Below, piece after piece: positions 45,623 through 54,904 of a stretch of DNA of 64,000 bases. This stretch comes from Bordetella parapertussis. GTDB lineage: Bacteria > Pseudomonadota > Gammaproteobacteria > Burkholderiales > Burkholderiaceae_A. Both the position numbers and the translations under genes were made by a program. The notes under the pieces were generated by a model. The model saw nothing but the letters and a program-made list of their open reading frames with translations. It was not told the origin of the DNA and did not search any database. How positions within the stretch are numbered: the stretch's first letter is position 1; each line of letters begins with the position of its first letter. The DNA is taken from assembly GCA_945862985.1 (NCBI GenBank), contig CAMAZF010000006.1:1-64000 (forward strand). Direction: 5' to 3'.

Positions 45623-46537
45623 GTGAAAGACTGGACCACCGCAGCACAACAAGAGATTGATTCCATCTCACCCCCCAACCCGTCGCTGCTGCCTGGAAGC
45701 CGGCGCGGCTTTCTGCAGGCATCCGCACTGGCCGGATTCGCTGTGACCGTGGCCCCTGCTGGCGATCTCCAAGCCCAGACCATCACCACCGATACCCAGG
45801 GCCTTGAGGCTGGCTGGACCAAGATGCCCACGGATTCAGGGGAGGTGCCGGTCTACCTGGCCAAGCCAGCGGGTCAATCGGGCTTACCCACCGTCATCGT
45901 GGCTCATGAGATTTTTGGTGTGCACGAGCACATTGCAGACGTCTGTCGACGCTTTGCCAAGCAGGGTTATCTTGCATTGGCGCCCGAGTTCTTTCATCGC
46001 CAAGGCGATCCTCGTCAGCTCAAGAGCATTCCCGAGATTTTTGAGAAGGTGGTGAGCAAGGCAACGGATCGTCAGGTTCTCGGAGACGTGCGCGCCGCCG
46101 CTGCATTTGCGCTCAAACAGGGGGGAGCAAAGGGCCGAATGGGCGTCACCGGCTTTTGTTGGGGCGGGCGCATCGTCTGGCTGGCCTCCGCAGAGCTGAG
46201 TGAGCTGAGCGGAGGGGTGGCCTGGTATGGCCGTATTCGCAGCACGGTGAATGAGGCCAACCCTTTCCACCCCATCGATATTGCAGAGAAGCTCAAGTGG
46301 CCGGTTTTGGGCCTGTATGGCGCCGCTGACAGTGGGATCCCCAACTCTGACGTGGATGAAATGAAGACGCTGCTCTCATTCGGCGGAGAGGCGTCCAAAA
46401 CATCAGAGATCATCCTTTATCCCGACACCCCCCATGCGTTTCATGCAGACTACCGCCCCAGCTATCGAAAAGCCGAGGCGGAGGATGGCTGGAAGCGATG
46501 CCTCGCGTGGTTCGGAAAGACGCTTAAAGCCCGATAG
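45623..46537 (+). CDS. Tat-exported dienelactone hydrolase family protein
   Basis: This 304-residue alpha/beta hydrolase starts at GTG 45623, with AGGAG upstream. An N-terminal region of about 50 residues carries SRRGFLQASALAG, a twin-arginine signal. Catalytic Cys is in GFCWGG near 179, and Asp (YGAADSG) and His (HAFHADY) complete the DLH triad; the HEIFGV motif is also typical. Known DLH enzymes cleave lactones or esters, but the substrate of exported homologues is not established. The end overlaps the convergent phoX by 14 bp. Confidence 0.85.
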   Translation: MKDWTTAAQQEIDSISPPNPSLLPGSRRGFLQASALAGFAVTVAPAGDLQAQTITTDTQGLEAGWTKMPTDSGEVPVYLAKPAGQSGLPTVIVAHEIFGVHEHIADVCRRFAKQGYLALAPEFFHRQGDPRQLKSIPEIFEKVVSKATDRQVLGDVRAAAAFALKQGGAKGRMGVTGFCWGGRIVWLASAELSELSGGVAWYGRIRSTVNEANPFHPIDIAEKLKWPVLGLYGAADSGIPNSDVDEMKTLLSFGGEASKTSEIILYPDTPHAFHADYRPSYRKAEAEDGWKRCLAWFGKTLKAR

Positions 46538-48728
46538 GACCACCGTCGTCCCGAGTGATGACGATGGTGGCCGAGCGAGGGCGGCCGGGGCGGCCATAGC
46601 CCCGGTTTCCGGGCCATCGGCTCTGATAAAACTCGTCGAGCATGTCCTCTACTTTGGTGCTTTCGCCAGGGTGTTGGATGTTCACGAAGAGTGCCTTGCC
46701 ATCGGGCGTCTCACACTGGCCTGTGACCTCACAGCCGATGGGGCCGGTCATGAAGCGTTTGAGCTGGTTGGCTCCCAGCGTGGCGCCGACGAAGGTCCCC
46801 TGACTGCCCTGCAGTCCCTCTATCTCATTCTTGATGACCAGGGGGCCGCCGTCACCGACGCGGCCCGGTATGGCTGCGACCAGCATGCAGTTGCTCTCGT
46901 CAGTCATGGCACTGTCGTCAGTCTGAATCCAGCAGATGCCCGTGGCCTTGCTAAACCAGATCCCATCGGGTGAGGAGAAGCTGTTGTCTGCGGTGAGTTT
47001 GGACGCGTTGATGGCACCGCTGTCCTCTTCCGCCCCAAAAAGGAAGATGTCCCACTGGAATCCGGTAGAGGTGTTGGCACCCCGATCTTCTCGGAACCGA
47101 ATGATGTGGCCGTTCGGGTTGCCTTTATACGATTTTCCGTCGGCATCTTGGTAGGCCCGGGGATTGGCTGCGCTCGTGTTGTTGGGCTTTCTCAGTCGAT
47201 CGCTATTGTTGGTGAGGGCGAAATAGATTTCTCCATTCGCTGGATTCACCGCCCCCCATTCGGGGCGATCCATGGGGGTGGCTCCAACCGCATCTGCTGC
47301 GAGTCGGGCAAAGACGAGGACATCGGCCTGGCTCGTGAAAGGAAAGTTGGTGCTGTTTGCGATGGCTGGGTTGGAGAGGCTCAGGGGCAGCCATTCACCT
47401 CGCCCGTCCTCACGGAATTTGGCCGCATAGAGCTGACCTTCATTCAGGTACTTGTCGCCTGCAGCCAGCCCCCCCCCGATGTCGGCCGGGTCCCAGAGGG
47501 CCTTGCTCACGAACTTGTAGATGTATTCGTTGCGTCCGTCACATCCCATATACACGGCCAGCGGCTGACCTTTTACGGGTCGAGCAAAGACTGCAGCTTC
47601 ATGAGCAAAGCGCCCAAGCGCCGTGCGCTTGACGATGAGACTGGTACGGTCGATGGGGTCGATTTCGGTGACATAACCAAAGGTGTTGGGCTCTTGGCGA
47701 TAGTCTTCCTCGGGTCGGCTGCCTGTGATGGAGGTATCCCAGCGCTCGAACCGGCTATCGTCCTGGGTTCCACGCACGCTGACCCAGCCTTGGCTTCGAT
47801 TGCGCATGTCAGGTTGAACCAGGTCCATGGGAATGCCATAGCGCAGGAACGCGCGTGAGGTCTTCACATCGGGCAACGCGCCCCTGGTGCGCACGAAATA
47901 GGCGTAGAAATTCTCTTCGCAGGTGAGGTAGGTGCCCCAAGGGGTCTGACCCATACCGCAGTTGTTGATGGTGCCCCGGCTCTTCTCTCCCTTGGGGAAA
48001 CGCTTGGTCGCGAAGCGAGCTTGAATGTCTTTCAGGTGCGCCTTGGGACCAGCGACTCGCGCCTCGGTCTCCGGGGTGATGCGTCGGTTGAATGGGGAGC
48101 CTCTAACGAGCTGCCAACCTGCACTGGTTCGCTGGATCTCGGATATGGAGACGCCATGAATGTTGATTTCTTTGAGGACCTCTTCGAGAGGCCGTACCCC
48201 TCCGTCCCATCCGACTCCACCGAAGCGCTGCCCCGATTTTCCGTTGCTCGTTTGGCCTTTGACGTGCAAAAAAACGGAAAGCGCAGAACTCTCGTGATTC
48301 ACGCAGAGCAGCGCTCGTCCCGTGTCTTCGAGTGTGTAGCGCCCCGTCGAGTCGATGAAAAAGAGGGCCATGCCGTCATGCTGGTCGCCGATGCGATGGC
48401 TGAAGTCATCGGTCTCGAGCCCCAGTGCACCAAAGCTGGGCACGTGGAAATCCAGGGCATCTCCCGTGGCGTGCACCACCTGGTAGCTGTACCCCGGAGG
48501 AAGCATCACATCATCGGTGACAAGCTTCTGTGTCGCCTGAAACCCGAGCGAGGATGCGGGTTTGGAAGCGGCGGCCTGGGCCAAGGGTGCGAGGCCGGCC
48601 GCGCTGAGACCCACGGCCCCTTGCAGGACCTGTCTCCGGGCTGGGCTCCGGAGGCTTGCCTCTAGCACCTCCTGGAAATGCCCTTGAGGATTCGGATTGG
48701 CGATGGGGTCTTCGTGAGAATCGAACAT
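46524..48728 (-). CDS. phoX: PhoX family (DUF839) alkaline phosphatase
   Basis: This 734-residue protein has a twin-arginine-type signal (SPARRQVLQGAVGLSAAG) and the DUF839/PhoX fold. Recognisable blocks are LLCVNHESSALSVF, NNCGMGQTPWGTYLTCEENF and DGIWFSKATGICWIQTDDS. PhoX enzymes are Ca/Fe-dependent phosphomonoesterases exported folded by Tat and used under phosphate limitation. I start at MFDSHEDP (48728) because TTGGAG lies eight bases upstream. No Pho box was identified, so its regulation is not shown. It is divergent from the ZIP transporter. Confidence 0.88.
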   Translation of the reverse strand: MFDSHEDPIANPNPQGHFQEVLEASLRSPARRQVLQGAVGLSAAGLAPLAQAAASKPASSLGFQATQKLVTDDVMLPPGYSYQVVHATGDALDFHVPSFGALGLETDDFSHRIGDQHDGMALFFIDSTGRYTLEDTGRALLCVNHESSALSVFLHVKGQTSNGKSGQRFGGVGWDGGVRPLEEVLKEINIHGVSISEIQRTSAGWQLVRGSPFNRRITPETEARVAGPKAHLKDIQARFATKRFPKGEKSRGTINNCGMGQTPWGTYLTCEENFYAYFVRTRGALPDVKTSRAFLRYGIPMDLVQPDMRNRSQGWVSVRGTQDDSRFERWDTSITGSRPEEDYRQEPNTFGYVTEIDPIDRTSLIVKRTALGRFAHEAAVFARPVKGQPLAVYMGCDGRNEYIYKFVSKALWDPADIGGGLAAGDKYLNEGQLYAAKFREDGRGEWLPLSLSNPAIANSTNFPFTSQADVLVFARLAADAVGATPMDRPEWGAVNPANGEIYFALTNNSDRLRKPNNTSAANPRAYQDADGKSYKGNPNGHIIRFREDRGANTSTGFQWDIFLFGAEEDSGAINASKLTADNSFSSPDGIWFSKATGICWIQTDDSAMTDESNCMLVAAIPGRVGDGGPLVIKNEIEGLQGSQGTFVGATLGANQLKRFMTGPIGCEVTGQCETPDGKALFVNIQHPGESTKVEDMLDEFYQSRWPGNRGYGRPGRPRSATIVITRDDGGPIGL

Positions 48729-48793
48729 GACTGGCTCCAAACTTTTTCTGCATTGTGGCCCGATGCGCATGACAATCAGATTATGCTCACGGC

Positions 48794-49597
48794 GTGTTGA
48801 CCTTAACTTCTATTCTGTTGGCCTGTATGGCCGCTACCTTCGTGAGCATGCTCCTGGCTGCATTGGTGTCGCTGGGACCGCTTTCACGCCTCGTGGATCG
48901 CATGGTGAGCTTCTCGGCGGGCATGCTCTTGGGCACAGCCCTCTTGCATTTGTTCCCAGAGAGTCTTCACCTAGGGCGCGTGGACGTTCACACCATGACT
49001 GCCACGCTCCTGGGTGGACTCTTGGCTTTCTTTTTCCTGGAACGACTCTCCCTACTGCGACACGATCACCATCATGAGCACGATGGGCATCACCATGAGC
49101 ATGGTCACGATGCGAAGACGGCCGGTCGCGGCGGCTTTACGCTCCTCGTGGGGAGCACCATTCACGCTCTGGCGGATGGAGTCTTGATTGCAGCCTCTTT
49201 CAGAACCGACCCGTTTTTGGGAGTGATGACTGCAGCGGCCATCGCTACGCATGAGGTGCCGCAGCAGATTGGCAATTTCTTTGTGCTGCTCAATAGTGGA
49301 TTTAGTCGGGCTCGCGCGCTGTTCTTCAACCTTCTCACCGGAGTGGGCTCGTTGGTGGGTGGGGTGGCGGGTTTCTTTTTGTTGGCGGAGGCAGCTGGCT
49401 GGCTCCCGTTTGTACTGACGGTGGCGGCAGCCAACTTTATCTATATCGCCTTGTCCGATCTGATCCCGCAACTCCATGCACAGGCAGATTCACATCACCA
49501 TGGCGGTCAGAAGAAGGCAGCCTGGCAGCAGCCCCTTTTGATGGTGATGGGGGTGGGACTTGCAGCGCTGGCGACGAACTTGCTCCACAGCCACTAG
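48794..49597 (+). CDS. ZIP family divalent metal transporter
   Basis: This 267-residue protein has eight hydrophobic segments. The cytoplasmic-loop His-rich stretch HDHHHEHDGHHHEHGHD lies between helices 3 and 4. The metal-path helices read GSTIHALADGVLIAASF and ATHEVPQQIGNF, the HxxxD/HExxQ pair of ZIP proteins. It probably imports zinc or a related metal. The start is a GTG (48794); a TTG three bases later is possible. A bidirectional terminator follows 13 bp after the stop. Confidence 0.88.
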   Translation: MLTLTSILLACMAATFVSMLLAALVSLGPLSRLVDRMVSFSAGMLLGTALLHLFPESLHLGRVDVHTMTATLLGGLLAFFFLERLSLLRHDHHHEHDGHHHEHGHDAKTAGRGGFTLLVGSTIHALADGVLIAASFRTDPFLGVMTAAAIATHEVPQQIGNFFVLLNSGFSRARALFFNLLTGVGSLVGGVAGFFLLAEAAGWLPFVLTVAAANFIYIALSDLIPQLHAQADSHHHGGQKKAAWQQPLLMVMGVGLAALATNLLHSH

Positions 49598-49610
49598 TCC
49601 ATCCCCAAGT

Positions 49611-49639
49611 AAAAAGCCCCGCGATGGCGGGGCTTTTTT
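49611..49639. terminator. Bidirectional rho-independent terminator
   Basis: A-run, GCCCCGC, four-base loop, GCGGGGC, T-run: a near-perfect stem with five A on one side and six T on the other. It lies between convergent genes (ZIP transporter and rpmG), so it can end transcription from both strands. Confidence 0.93.
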
Positions 49640-49665
49640 GTGAGGCTGCAAAGAAGCGAGGCGGG

Positions 49666-49833
49666 TTACTTGATCTTGGCTTCTTTGTACATCACATGCT
49701 TGCGAGCTTTGGGATCAAATTTCTTGATTTCCATCTTCTCAGGCATGGTTTTCTTGTTTTTGGTGGTGGTGTAGAAGTGCCCGGTTCCAGCCGTGGACTC
49801 CAGTTTGATCTTTTCGCGACCGCCCTTTGCCAT
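49666..49833 (-). CDS. rpmG: 50S ribosomal protein L33
   Basis: The translation gives 55 residues starting [18 protein letters not shown] and ending [11 protein letters not shown], the standard bacterial L33. Only zero to one Cys is present, so this is the zinc-free form. AAGGAG lies at normal distance before the ATG. It follows rpmB by 11 bp, as in most proteobacteria. Confidence 0.95.
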   Translation of the reverse strand: MAKGGREKIKLESTAGTGHFYTTTKNKKTMPEKMEIKKFDPKARKHVMYKEAKIK

Positions 49834-49844
49834 GGTGGTTCTCC

Positions 49845-50078
49845 TTAAGCCTGACCACGGGCGCGCAGGTCTGCGAGCACCGATTCAATGCCATTTTTGG
49901 TGATGGTACGGACCGCAGCATTCGAGACACGCAGGCGCACCCAGCGGCCTTCACTCTCAACCCAGAACCGGCGATAGTGCAGGTTGGGCAGAAAGCGCCG
50001 CTTGGTCTTGTTGTTGGCGTGAGAAACATTGTTCCCCACCATGGGTTTTTTGCCGGTTACTTGGCAGACGCGTGCCAT
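49845..50078 (-). CDS. rpmB: 50S ribosomal protein L28
   Basis: This is a 77-residue basic protein starting [20 protein letters not shown], the standard L28 N-terminus, with [15 protein letters not shown] in the middle. The ribosome site is AAAAGGAAC. It is first of the rpmB-rpmG pair and has a good promoter upstream, inside the end of radC. Confidence 0.97.
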   Translation of the reverse strand: MARVCQVTGKKPMVGNNVSHANNKTKRRFLPNLHYRRFWVESEGRWVRLRVSNAAVRTITKNGIESVLADLRARGQA

Positions 50079-50131
50079 GGCTGTGTTCCTTTTAACTGAT
50101 CAGACTTCGTCACATCGACGGGTAATCCGAG

Positions 50132-50160
50132 ATTCTAGCTGGCCAGATGGCCTAAATCAA
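50132..50160 (-). promoter_or_regulatory. Promoter of rpmB-rpmG
   Basis: On the minus strand, TTGATT (50155-50160) and TAGAAT (50132-50137) are spaced by exactly 17 bp, about 53 bases before the rpmB start. The -35 box overlaps the last codons of radC. Confidence 0.75.
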
Positions 50161-50817
50161 GTCTCCGATTCGGGGATGAAGAATGCCATAGACCTCCCCA
50201 TCGGCCACCACCAGGTGCTCCCAGATCGTTATTTCAAGATGTGAAAAGAGGTCCTGCAGCCTCTGGGTCAGTTGGATGTCCGCTCGGCTTGCGCTTCTCT
50301 CACCAGATGGATGGTTGTGAAAGAGCACCAGTCGGCCCGCATTGTGTTGAAGGGCCCGGCTGGCGATCGAGCGCGGATAGACGCTGGTCTGGGTGAGCGA
50401 GCCTCGAAAGAGCACCTCGATGGCGATCAGCCGTTGATGGGTGTCCAGAAACGCCACCCCAAAGGCCTCGTGGGCAAGTCCACCCACCTCCGCCACGATC
50501 CAAGGTCTTAGGTCTTGTGGGGTTCGAATCACGGCCCCCCGCGGCAAGGCTCCCGTGATCCGCCGGGTGAGCTCGCCGTAGGCCAGAATCAGGCTCGCAC
50601 GCGCTGGGCCGATGCCTCGCTGGGCAAGGAGCTGGCTCAGCGGAGCGCGCATCAGCGAGCCGAGAGATCCGAACTCACTGATCAGGCGATGGGCCTGTTG
50701 AAGGTGGTTTTCGCCAGATCGCCCAGTCTGAAAGAGCAGGGCAAGGAGTTCGGGGTCACTGAGTTGAGCGGCGCCCCAGCGCGACATTTTCTCTCTGGGG
50801 CCAATTTCGGTATGCAT
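50152..50817 (-). CDS. radC: RadC family JAMM-domain protein
   Basis: This 221-residue protein has an N-terminal helix-hairpin-helix-like part (LSDPELLALLFQTG, RGIGPARA). The C-terminal JAMM metal-site motif is FHNHPSGERSASRADIQLT. The role in DNA repair once ascribed to RadC is doubtful, and the biochemical function is unknown. I start at MHTEIG (50817), preceded by GAGGCAAG, although the frame extends to 50925 and would overlap fkpB. Its place next to rpmB is conserved. Confidence 0.9.
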   Translation of the reverse strand: MHTEIGPREKMSRWGAAQLSDPELLALLFQTGRSGENHLQQAHRLISEFGSLGSLMRAPLSQLLAQRGIGPARASLILAYGELTRRITGALPRGAVIRTPQDLRPWIVAEVGGLAHEAFGVAFLDTHQRLIAIEVLFRGSLTQTSVYPRSIASRALQHNAGRLVLFHNHPSGERSASRADIQLTQRLQDLFSHLEITIWEHLVVADGEVYGILHPRIGDLI

Positions 50818-50923
50818 GGGCTTGCCTCGCTTAAAATGTCCCAGACTCGCGCGGCTTGCTGCGGTGAGGACCGTCGGTCTGCCTAGGCCGGGTTGATTAG
50901 CCCTCAAGAAGGAAGCTGCTGAC

Positions 50924-51358
50924 ATGATTCATGCGAATTCCCACGTCACCTTTCACTACAGCCTTGCGCTGGATGACGGGCAGGTGGTCTTGAGTACCTT
51001 TGGTGACAAGCCCGCTACATTGCAAATGGGGCTCGGGCAGTTTTCGGAGGGCTTGGAGCGTTGTTTGCTCGCACTTCAGGAGGGGGAGGAGCGTTCGTAT
51101 CGGCTCGGGCCGGATGATGCATTCGGTCCTCGGAACCCGGAACTGATTCAGCGCCTCGCGAAGTCGCTCATGGATGAGCATGCAGACCCAGCGGATCCGC
51201 TAGAGCCCGGCGACCTCATTGAGTTTCCCAGCCCAGATGGCGGCAGGTTTGCCGGCGTGTTTAAGGGCTGGGAAGGGCAGGAGGCCGTTTTTGACTTCAA
51301 CCATCCCCTGGCAGGGGTCCCGCTGGATTTTCGGGTTCAGATTATTGGAGTGCTCTAA
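50924..51358 (+). CDS. fkpB: FKBP-type peptidyl-prolyl isomerase (SlpA/FkpB-like)
   Basis: This 144-residue protein has the SlpA layout: an FKBP half starting [18 protein letters not shown], an inserted IF domain (about 75-125), and a return to FKBP at the C-terminus. The FKBP site is partly diverged. It acts as a folding helper and chaperone in the cytoplasm. It sits 2 bp before ispH, the classic fkpB-ispH pair. A TAAAAT hexamer near 50831 could be its promoter. Confidence 0.9.
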   Translation: MIHANSHVTFHYSLALDDGQVVLSTFGDKPATLQMGLGQFSEGLERCLLALQEGEERSYRLGPDDAFGPRNPELIQRLAKSLMDEHADPADPLEPGDLIEFPSPDGGRFAGVFKGWEGQEAVFDFNHPLAGVPLDFRVQIIGVL

Positions 51359-51360
51359 GC

Positions 51361-52296
51361 ATGGCCGAAACCGCGACTGAGATTGTGATGGCTGAACCCC
51401 GTGGGTTCTGCGCTGGGGTGGATCGGGCAATTGAGATTGTCGAGCGCGCCCTCGCGAAGTTTGGTGCACCGGTCTATGTCCGCCACGAGATTGTTCACAA
51501 CGACCACGTGGTTCGAGAGCTGCGAGACAAGGGTGCGGTGTTCATTGAAGACCTTGAAGAAGTGCCACTGGGCGCGCGGGTCATCATGAGCGCGCATGGC
51601 GTATCGCGTAAGGTTCGCACGCATGCCCTTGAACGTGAGCTGGATGTGTTTGATGCGACCTGTCCGCTGGTCACCAAGGTGCATGTGGAGGTTCGCAAGC
51701 TTGCCGCGGAGGGCTATGAGATTGTCATGATTGGCCATGCACGGCATCCAGAGACCGAGGGAACAATGGGTCAGTTGGATGCCGGCATTTACCTGGTTGA
51801 GGATGAACATCAAGTTCAGACCCTGCAGGTCCAGAAGCCCGATCGCTTGGCTTATGTCTCGCAGACGACCTTGTCGATGGACGACACCAAGGTGGTGGTA
51901 GACGCGTTGAAGGCGCGCTTTCCCAACATCCGTAGCCCCAAGTTCAGTGACATCTGCTATGCCACCCAGAATCGCCAAGATGCCGTGAAGCTCATGAGTG
52001 GTCAGGTGGATGTGGTGCTGGTGGTGGGCAGTCGATCCAGTTCAAACAGCAATCGTCTGCGGGAAGTGGCCGAGCGTCACGGCGTGCCCGCATACTTGCT
52101 CAATGATGCATCTGAGCTTGATCCCACCTGGCTGGAGGGAAAGTCGCGCGTGGGCATCACAGCTGGGGCTTCGGCACCAGAGGCGCTGGTTCAGGGTCTG
52201 GTGCAGGCTGTAAAAGGCCTGGGTGCGGGCGCTGTTCGCCGCCTTCCGGGGGCGGAAGAACACATCCGGTTTCCTTTGCCGAAGGGCTTGGGCTAG
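51361..52296 (+). CDS. ispH: 4-hydroxy-3-methylbut-2-enyl diphosphate reductase
   Basis: This 311-residue enzyme has the three iron-sulfur Cys ligands in [15 protein letters not shown] (C17), [11 protein letters not shown] (near 101) and [12 protein letters not shown] (near 200). It makes IPP and DMAPP in the last step of the MEP pathway. It feeds the polyprenyl chains used by UbiA and the lipid carriers used in cell-envelope synthesis. The end overlaps the convergent oxygenase gene by 4 bp. Confidence 0.97.
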   Translation: MAETATEIVMAEPRGFCAGVDRAIEIVERALAKFGAPVYVRHEIVHNDHVVRELRDKGAVFIEDLEEVPLGARVIMSAHGVSRKVRTHALERELDVFDATCPLVTKVHVEVRKLAAEGYEIVMIGHARHPETEGTMGQLDAGIYLVEDEHQVQTLQVQKPDRLAYVSQTTLSMDDTKVVVDALKARFPNIRSPKFSDICYATQNRQDAVKLMSGQVDVVLVVGSRSSSNSNRLREVAERHGVPAYLLNDASELDPTWLEGKSRVGITAGASAPEALVQGLVQAVKGLGAGAVRRLPGAEEHIRFPLPKGLG

Positions 52297-53060
52297 GCCT
52301 CGTACATCACATTGATTCTCGCGAGGTGCTTGGTTCCTGATTGCACAGGGAGGCCCTCATGCTGGACGGAGTCCATGTTGAACCCATGTCGAAAAAAGAG
52401 CGCATCTCCAGCGACCGGGTTGACGTCCACCACTGCTCCTGCGCGGCTGTAGAGTCGCGTCGCCCCTCCGACCAATCCATCGTGCTCGTCGTTCAAGTAG
52501 AGCAGCATCGAGAGCGCTGATCGCATACCGGTCCATTCCTGCATATGGGTTTGATCGACGCTGAGACCATAGCCTGGCCAATCTCCATCGATGTGGAACC
52601 GGAATTGATCCCCAGGGAAGTAGCGGTACATGTTGATCCGTTGACTGAGCGTGTCTTGGAGCAGTCGTCCGTCAATGGTGTTGGGCATGTGGGGCAGCAC
52701 TCTGCGTCCAAGCGCTTCTATGAAGGGCCGGTCAGCGATCCAATGAACTGACTGATTCATTCGCATCCCCGGTGGTGTCGCGATTCCAGGGGCGGCGGGG
52801 CTGTATCCCATCGCCTCCGTGGCGAACACGATTCGGGCGCACTGTTCCCGAGTGAGAACGTTGGAGACCAGAAAGGCCATCTGCCCATCAAGGTCAATAT
52901 CGGTCTTTTCAGAGGGGGCACTCGGCGGGGATAGATCTTGAGGACTAAACAAGTTCGCGCTGAGCGCGTAGATGGGGGTGCCCTGAACGCTTCCTCCCAT
53001 TGGTAGGCTGCCCATTAGGGTGGCCACGACCCTTGATTCAGGAATCTTTTGCATCTGCAC
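52293..53060 (-). CDS. 2-oxoglutarate/Fe(II)-dependent oxygenase-like protein
   Basis: This 255-residue protein has the iron triad of prolyl-4-hydroxylase-like dioxygenases: [11 protein letters not shown] (His and Asp near 156-158) and a later His in SVQHEGLPV near 231. An Arg in [10 protein letters not shown] binds 2-oxoglutarate. [19 protein letters not shown] is typical of this group. The substrate is unknown; bacterial homologues hydroxylate proteins, amino acids or small molecules. The N-terminal 60 residues are less conserved-looking, so a later start cannot be excluded. It is divergent from the RHH-led operon. Confidence 0.78.
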   Translation of the reverse strand: MQMQKIPESRVVATLMGSLPMGGSVQGTPIYALSANLFSPQDLSPPSAPSEKTDIDLDGQMAFLVSNVLTREQCARIVFATEAMGYSPAAPGIATPPGMRMNQSVHWIADRPFIEALGRRVLPHMPNTIDGRLLQDTLSQRINMYRYFPGDQFRFHIDGDWPGYGLSVDQTHMQEWTGMRSALSMLLYLNDEHDGLVGGATRLYSRAGAVVDVNPVAGDALFFRHGFNMDSVQHEGLPVQSGTKHLARINVMYEA

Positions 53061-53178
53061 ATGTTATCGAGGTCAGGGATTACTCGGGTATGTAACCCAC
53101 TATTACCGGACGACACTGAACTCAGACAAAGATTCACTACAAACAAGTCCCTCCTCAACCATCAACAGGGGACCATAC

Positions 53179-53535
53179 ATGTGTGAGTTTTACTCAAAGG
53201 CAGACCCGATTCTCTACGAGTCGAGGACGCGCACCGTGCGAATCGATGGTGTCGTTACCAGCATTCGGCTGGAAAATTTTGTTTGGGAAATTCTGGCCCG
53301 AATTGCGGAAGACGAATCTAGTTCCACCAATGCTCTGATCACCACACTCCATCGTGAGGTGATGCAGGCAAATGGGGAAACCCCAAACTTTGCCTCGTTC
53401 CTTCGAGTGACCTGTTTGAGGTACCTCAATCGAAAGCTTCAGGGAGGATCCGCGGATTCCGAAGCCTCTGAATCCTCCCTCGGCTCTTTTTCCCGCTCCA
53501 ATATGGGTCCGCTGGACGGAGTGACCCGGCAATGA
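53179..53535 (+). CDS. Ribbon-helix-helix domain protein (RHH_4-like)
   Basis: This 118-residue protein begins MCEFYSKADPILYESRTR, followed by VRIDGVVTSIRLENFVWEIL and NFASFLRVTCLRYLN. I recognise this pattern as the RHH_4 family, small proteins with a ribbon-helix-helix DNA-binding fold. AGGGGA lies before the ATG; the open frame further upstream lacks matching sequence. It is first in a five-gene operon and overlaps the cytochrome gene by 4 bp, so it may regulate the operon. That role is inferred. Confidence 0.78.
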   Translation: MCEFYSKADPILYESRTRTVRIDGVVTSIRLENFVWEILARIAEDESSSTNALITTLHREVMQANGETPNFASFLRVTCLRYLNRKLQGGSADSEASESSLGSFSRSNMGPLDGVTRQ

Positions 53536-53909
53536 CTCGCGGAGTCCAGGCACTTGTGAACTTGACGCTCGGCTTATGGCTGGGTGGCGCCTGGGCTAAC
53601 ACCGACGGCAAGACGTTCTTTGAGCTTGCGTGCGCCTCATGCCATGCCCTTTCCTCTGAAGAGCCCAAAAAGTCAGGCCCTCTCTTGAGAGGCGTGGTGG
53701 GTCGTCCTTCAGGAAAAGTGGAGGGTTATGTCTACTCAGCAGCTTTGAGTAAGGCTGGCCTGGTTTGGGATGCCCAGACCTTAGATCGATGGCTAGAAGA
53801 CCCTTCTGCACTGGTTCCAGGGAGCAGCATGGGTTATGCGATGCGAAATCCTGAGCGTCGTGCCCTGGTCATTCAATACCTCAGTACTTTGAAAACCATA
53901 GGAGATTAA
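53532..53909 (+). CDS. Exported mono-haem cytochrome c (class I)
   Basis: This 125-residue protein has a signal peptide (about 1-22), one haem-binding CASCH motif (34-38) and a distal Met in PGSSMGY (near 100). It resembles mitochondrial-type c cytochromes. It would carry electrons in the periplasm. Placed with a GMC dehydrogenase and its small subunit, it may be that enzyme's electron acceptor. It overlaps the RHH gene by 4 bp, and the next gene follows after 1 bp. Confidence 0.88.
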   Translation: MTRGVQALVNLTLGLWLGGAWANTDGKTFFELACASCHALSSEEPKKSGPLLRGVVGRPSGKVEGYVYSAALSKAGLVWDAQTLDRWLEDPSALVPGSSMGYAMRNPERRALVIQYLSTLKTIGD

Positions 53910-53910
53910 T

Positions 53911-54306
53911 TTGGCCAAGGCAATCCACACGATGATCCGCGTGATGAACACCGAGCGCTCTGTCGAGTTTTATCAGAAGGCCTTTGGCCTCAAGCCCGTT
54001 CATGTTCTTGACTACGAGACGTTCAAGCTGACCTACCTTCGGAATGACGAGAACGACTTCGAAGTGGAGTTGACAGAGAACAAAGGGCGTTCCGAGGCCT
54101 ATGAGCAGGGCAACGCCTACGGGCACTTGGCCGTCTGTGTCGACGAGTTGGCAGCAGAGCATGAGCGCCTGTCTTCGCTAGGAGTCACGCTGGGCGACAT
54201 CAAGGCGATGAACTACCAAGGTGAATTAGTAGCGCGTTTCTTCTTTGTGACGGATCCAGACGGGTACAAGATCGAAGTGCTGGAGCGTCACGGGCATTAC
54301 CGGTAG
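53911..54306 (+). CDS. gloA: Glyoxalase I-like VOC protein
   Basis: This 131-residue protein closely fits lactoylglutathione lyase. The four metal ligands of glyoxalase I appear as His6, Glu53 (EVELTEN), His72 (AYGHLAVCV) and Glu123 (GYKIEVLER). The start must be the TTG at 53911, with GGAG six bases upstream, because the ATG at 53932 would remove His6. Glyoxalase I turns the methylglyoxal-glutathione adduct into lactoylglutathione. Its presence inside a dehydrogenase operon may reflect a reactive aldehyde product, but that is a guess. Confidence 0.85.
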   Translation: MAKAIHTMIRVMNTERSVEFYQKAFGLKPVHVLDYETFKLTYLRNDENDFEVELTENKGRSEAYEQGNAYGHLAVCVDELAAEHERLSSLGVTLGDIKAMNYQGELVARFFFVTDPDGYKIEVLERHGHYR

Positions 54307-54341
54307 GACGAGGTTCCAAACAACAACACCAGGAGACAACC

Positions 54342-54884
54342 ATGGAGCAAGTGATTCATTTTTCGCCTCAAAAACCCGCGCGACGGGAGTTCATCCGCGC
54401 CAGTGTGGCCGCATCGGTCGTCGTGTCTTCGGGCGCGCTCATGAATACGTCCGAGGCCTGGGCCTTAGAAGTGAAAGCGCTTAAGGCTGAGACCGCTCGC
54501 ACGCTTATTCAAATGGCGAGGGATATTTACCCTCACGATCGGATTGCCAACCAGTATTACGCGGTGGCGATAAAGGGGATCGATGCCAAGGCTGCGGGTG
54601 ACGCCAAGCTCAAGGCCCTTCTCGAGAAGGGGGTTGCAGACTTGAACGCGCGGGCCAAGAAGGCCCACCAGCGTGGGACCTACGAGTCGGTGGGCTGGGA
54701 GATTGATCGCGTGAAGTTGTTGAGAGCGATCGAAAACACTCCATTCTTCCAGGCCATTCGTGGAGACCTGGTGGTGAGTCTTTACAACCAGAAAGAAGTC
54801 TGGCCGGTCTTCGCCTATGAAGGCGAGAGTGCCTCTAAGGGCGGCTATATCAATCGCGGCTTCAATGATTTGACCTGGCTCTGA
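54342..54884 (+). CDS. Gluconate 2-dehydrogenase subunit 3-like Tat protein
   Basis: This 180-residue protein has a twin-arginine signal (RREFIRAS at 14-21, hydrophobic stretch to about 43). A domain like the small subunit of membrane-bound gluconate or sorbitol dehydrogenases follows. In those complexes the small subunit carries the GMC flavoprotein through the Tat system. It lies 21 bp before the GMC gene, which has no signal of its own, exactly as expected. An AGGAGA ribosome site precedes the ATG. Confidence 0.82.
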   Translation: MEQVIHFSPQKPARREFIRASVAASVVVSSGALMNTSEAWALEVKALKAETARTLIQMARDIYPHDRIANQYYAVAIKGIDAKAAGDAKLKALLEKGVADLNARAKKAHQRGTYESVGWEIDRVKLLRAIENTPFFQAIRGDLVVSLYNQKEVWPVFAYEGESASKGGYINRGFNDLTWL

Positions 54885-54904
54885 GCCTAAGGGAGGACAC
54901 AGAC

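Noticed and set aside
47106-47858. 250-residue plus-strand frame inside phoX
   Set aside because: It is antisense to the conserved PhoX motifs and shows no independent coding features.
49070-49120. CATGAGCA-type repeat
   Set aside because: It encodes the His-rich loop of the ZIP transporter.
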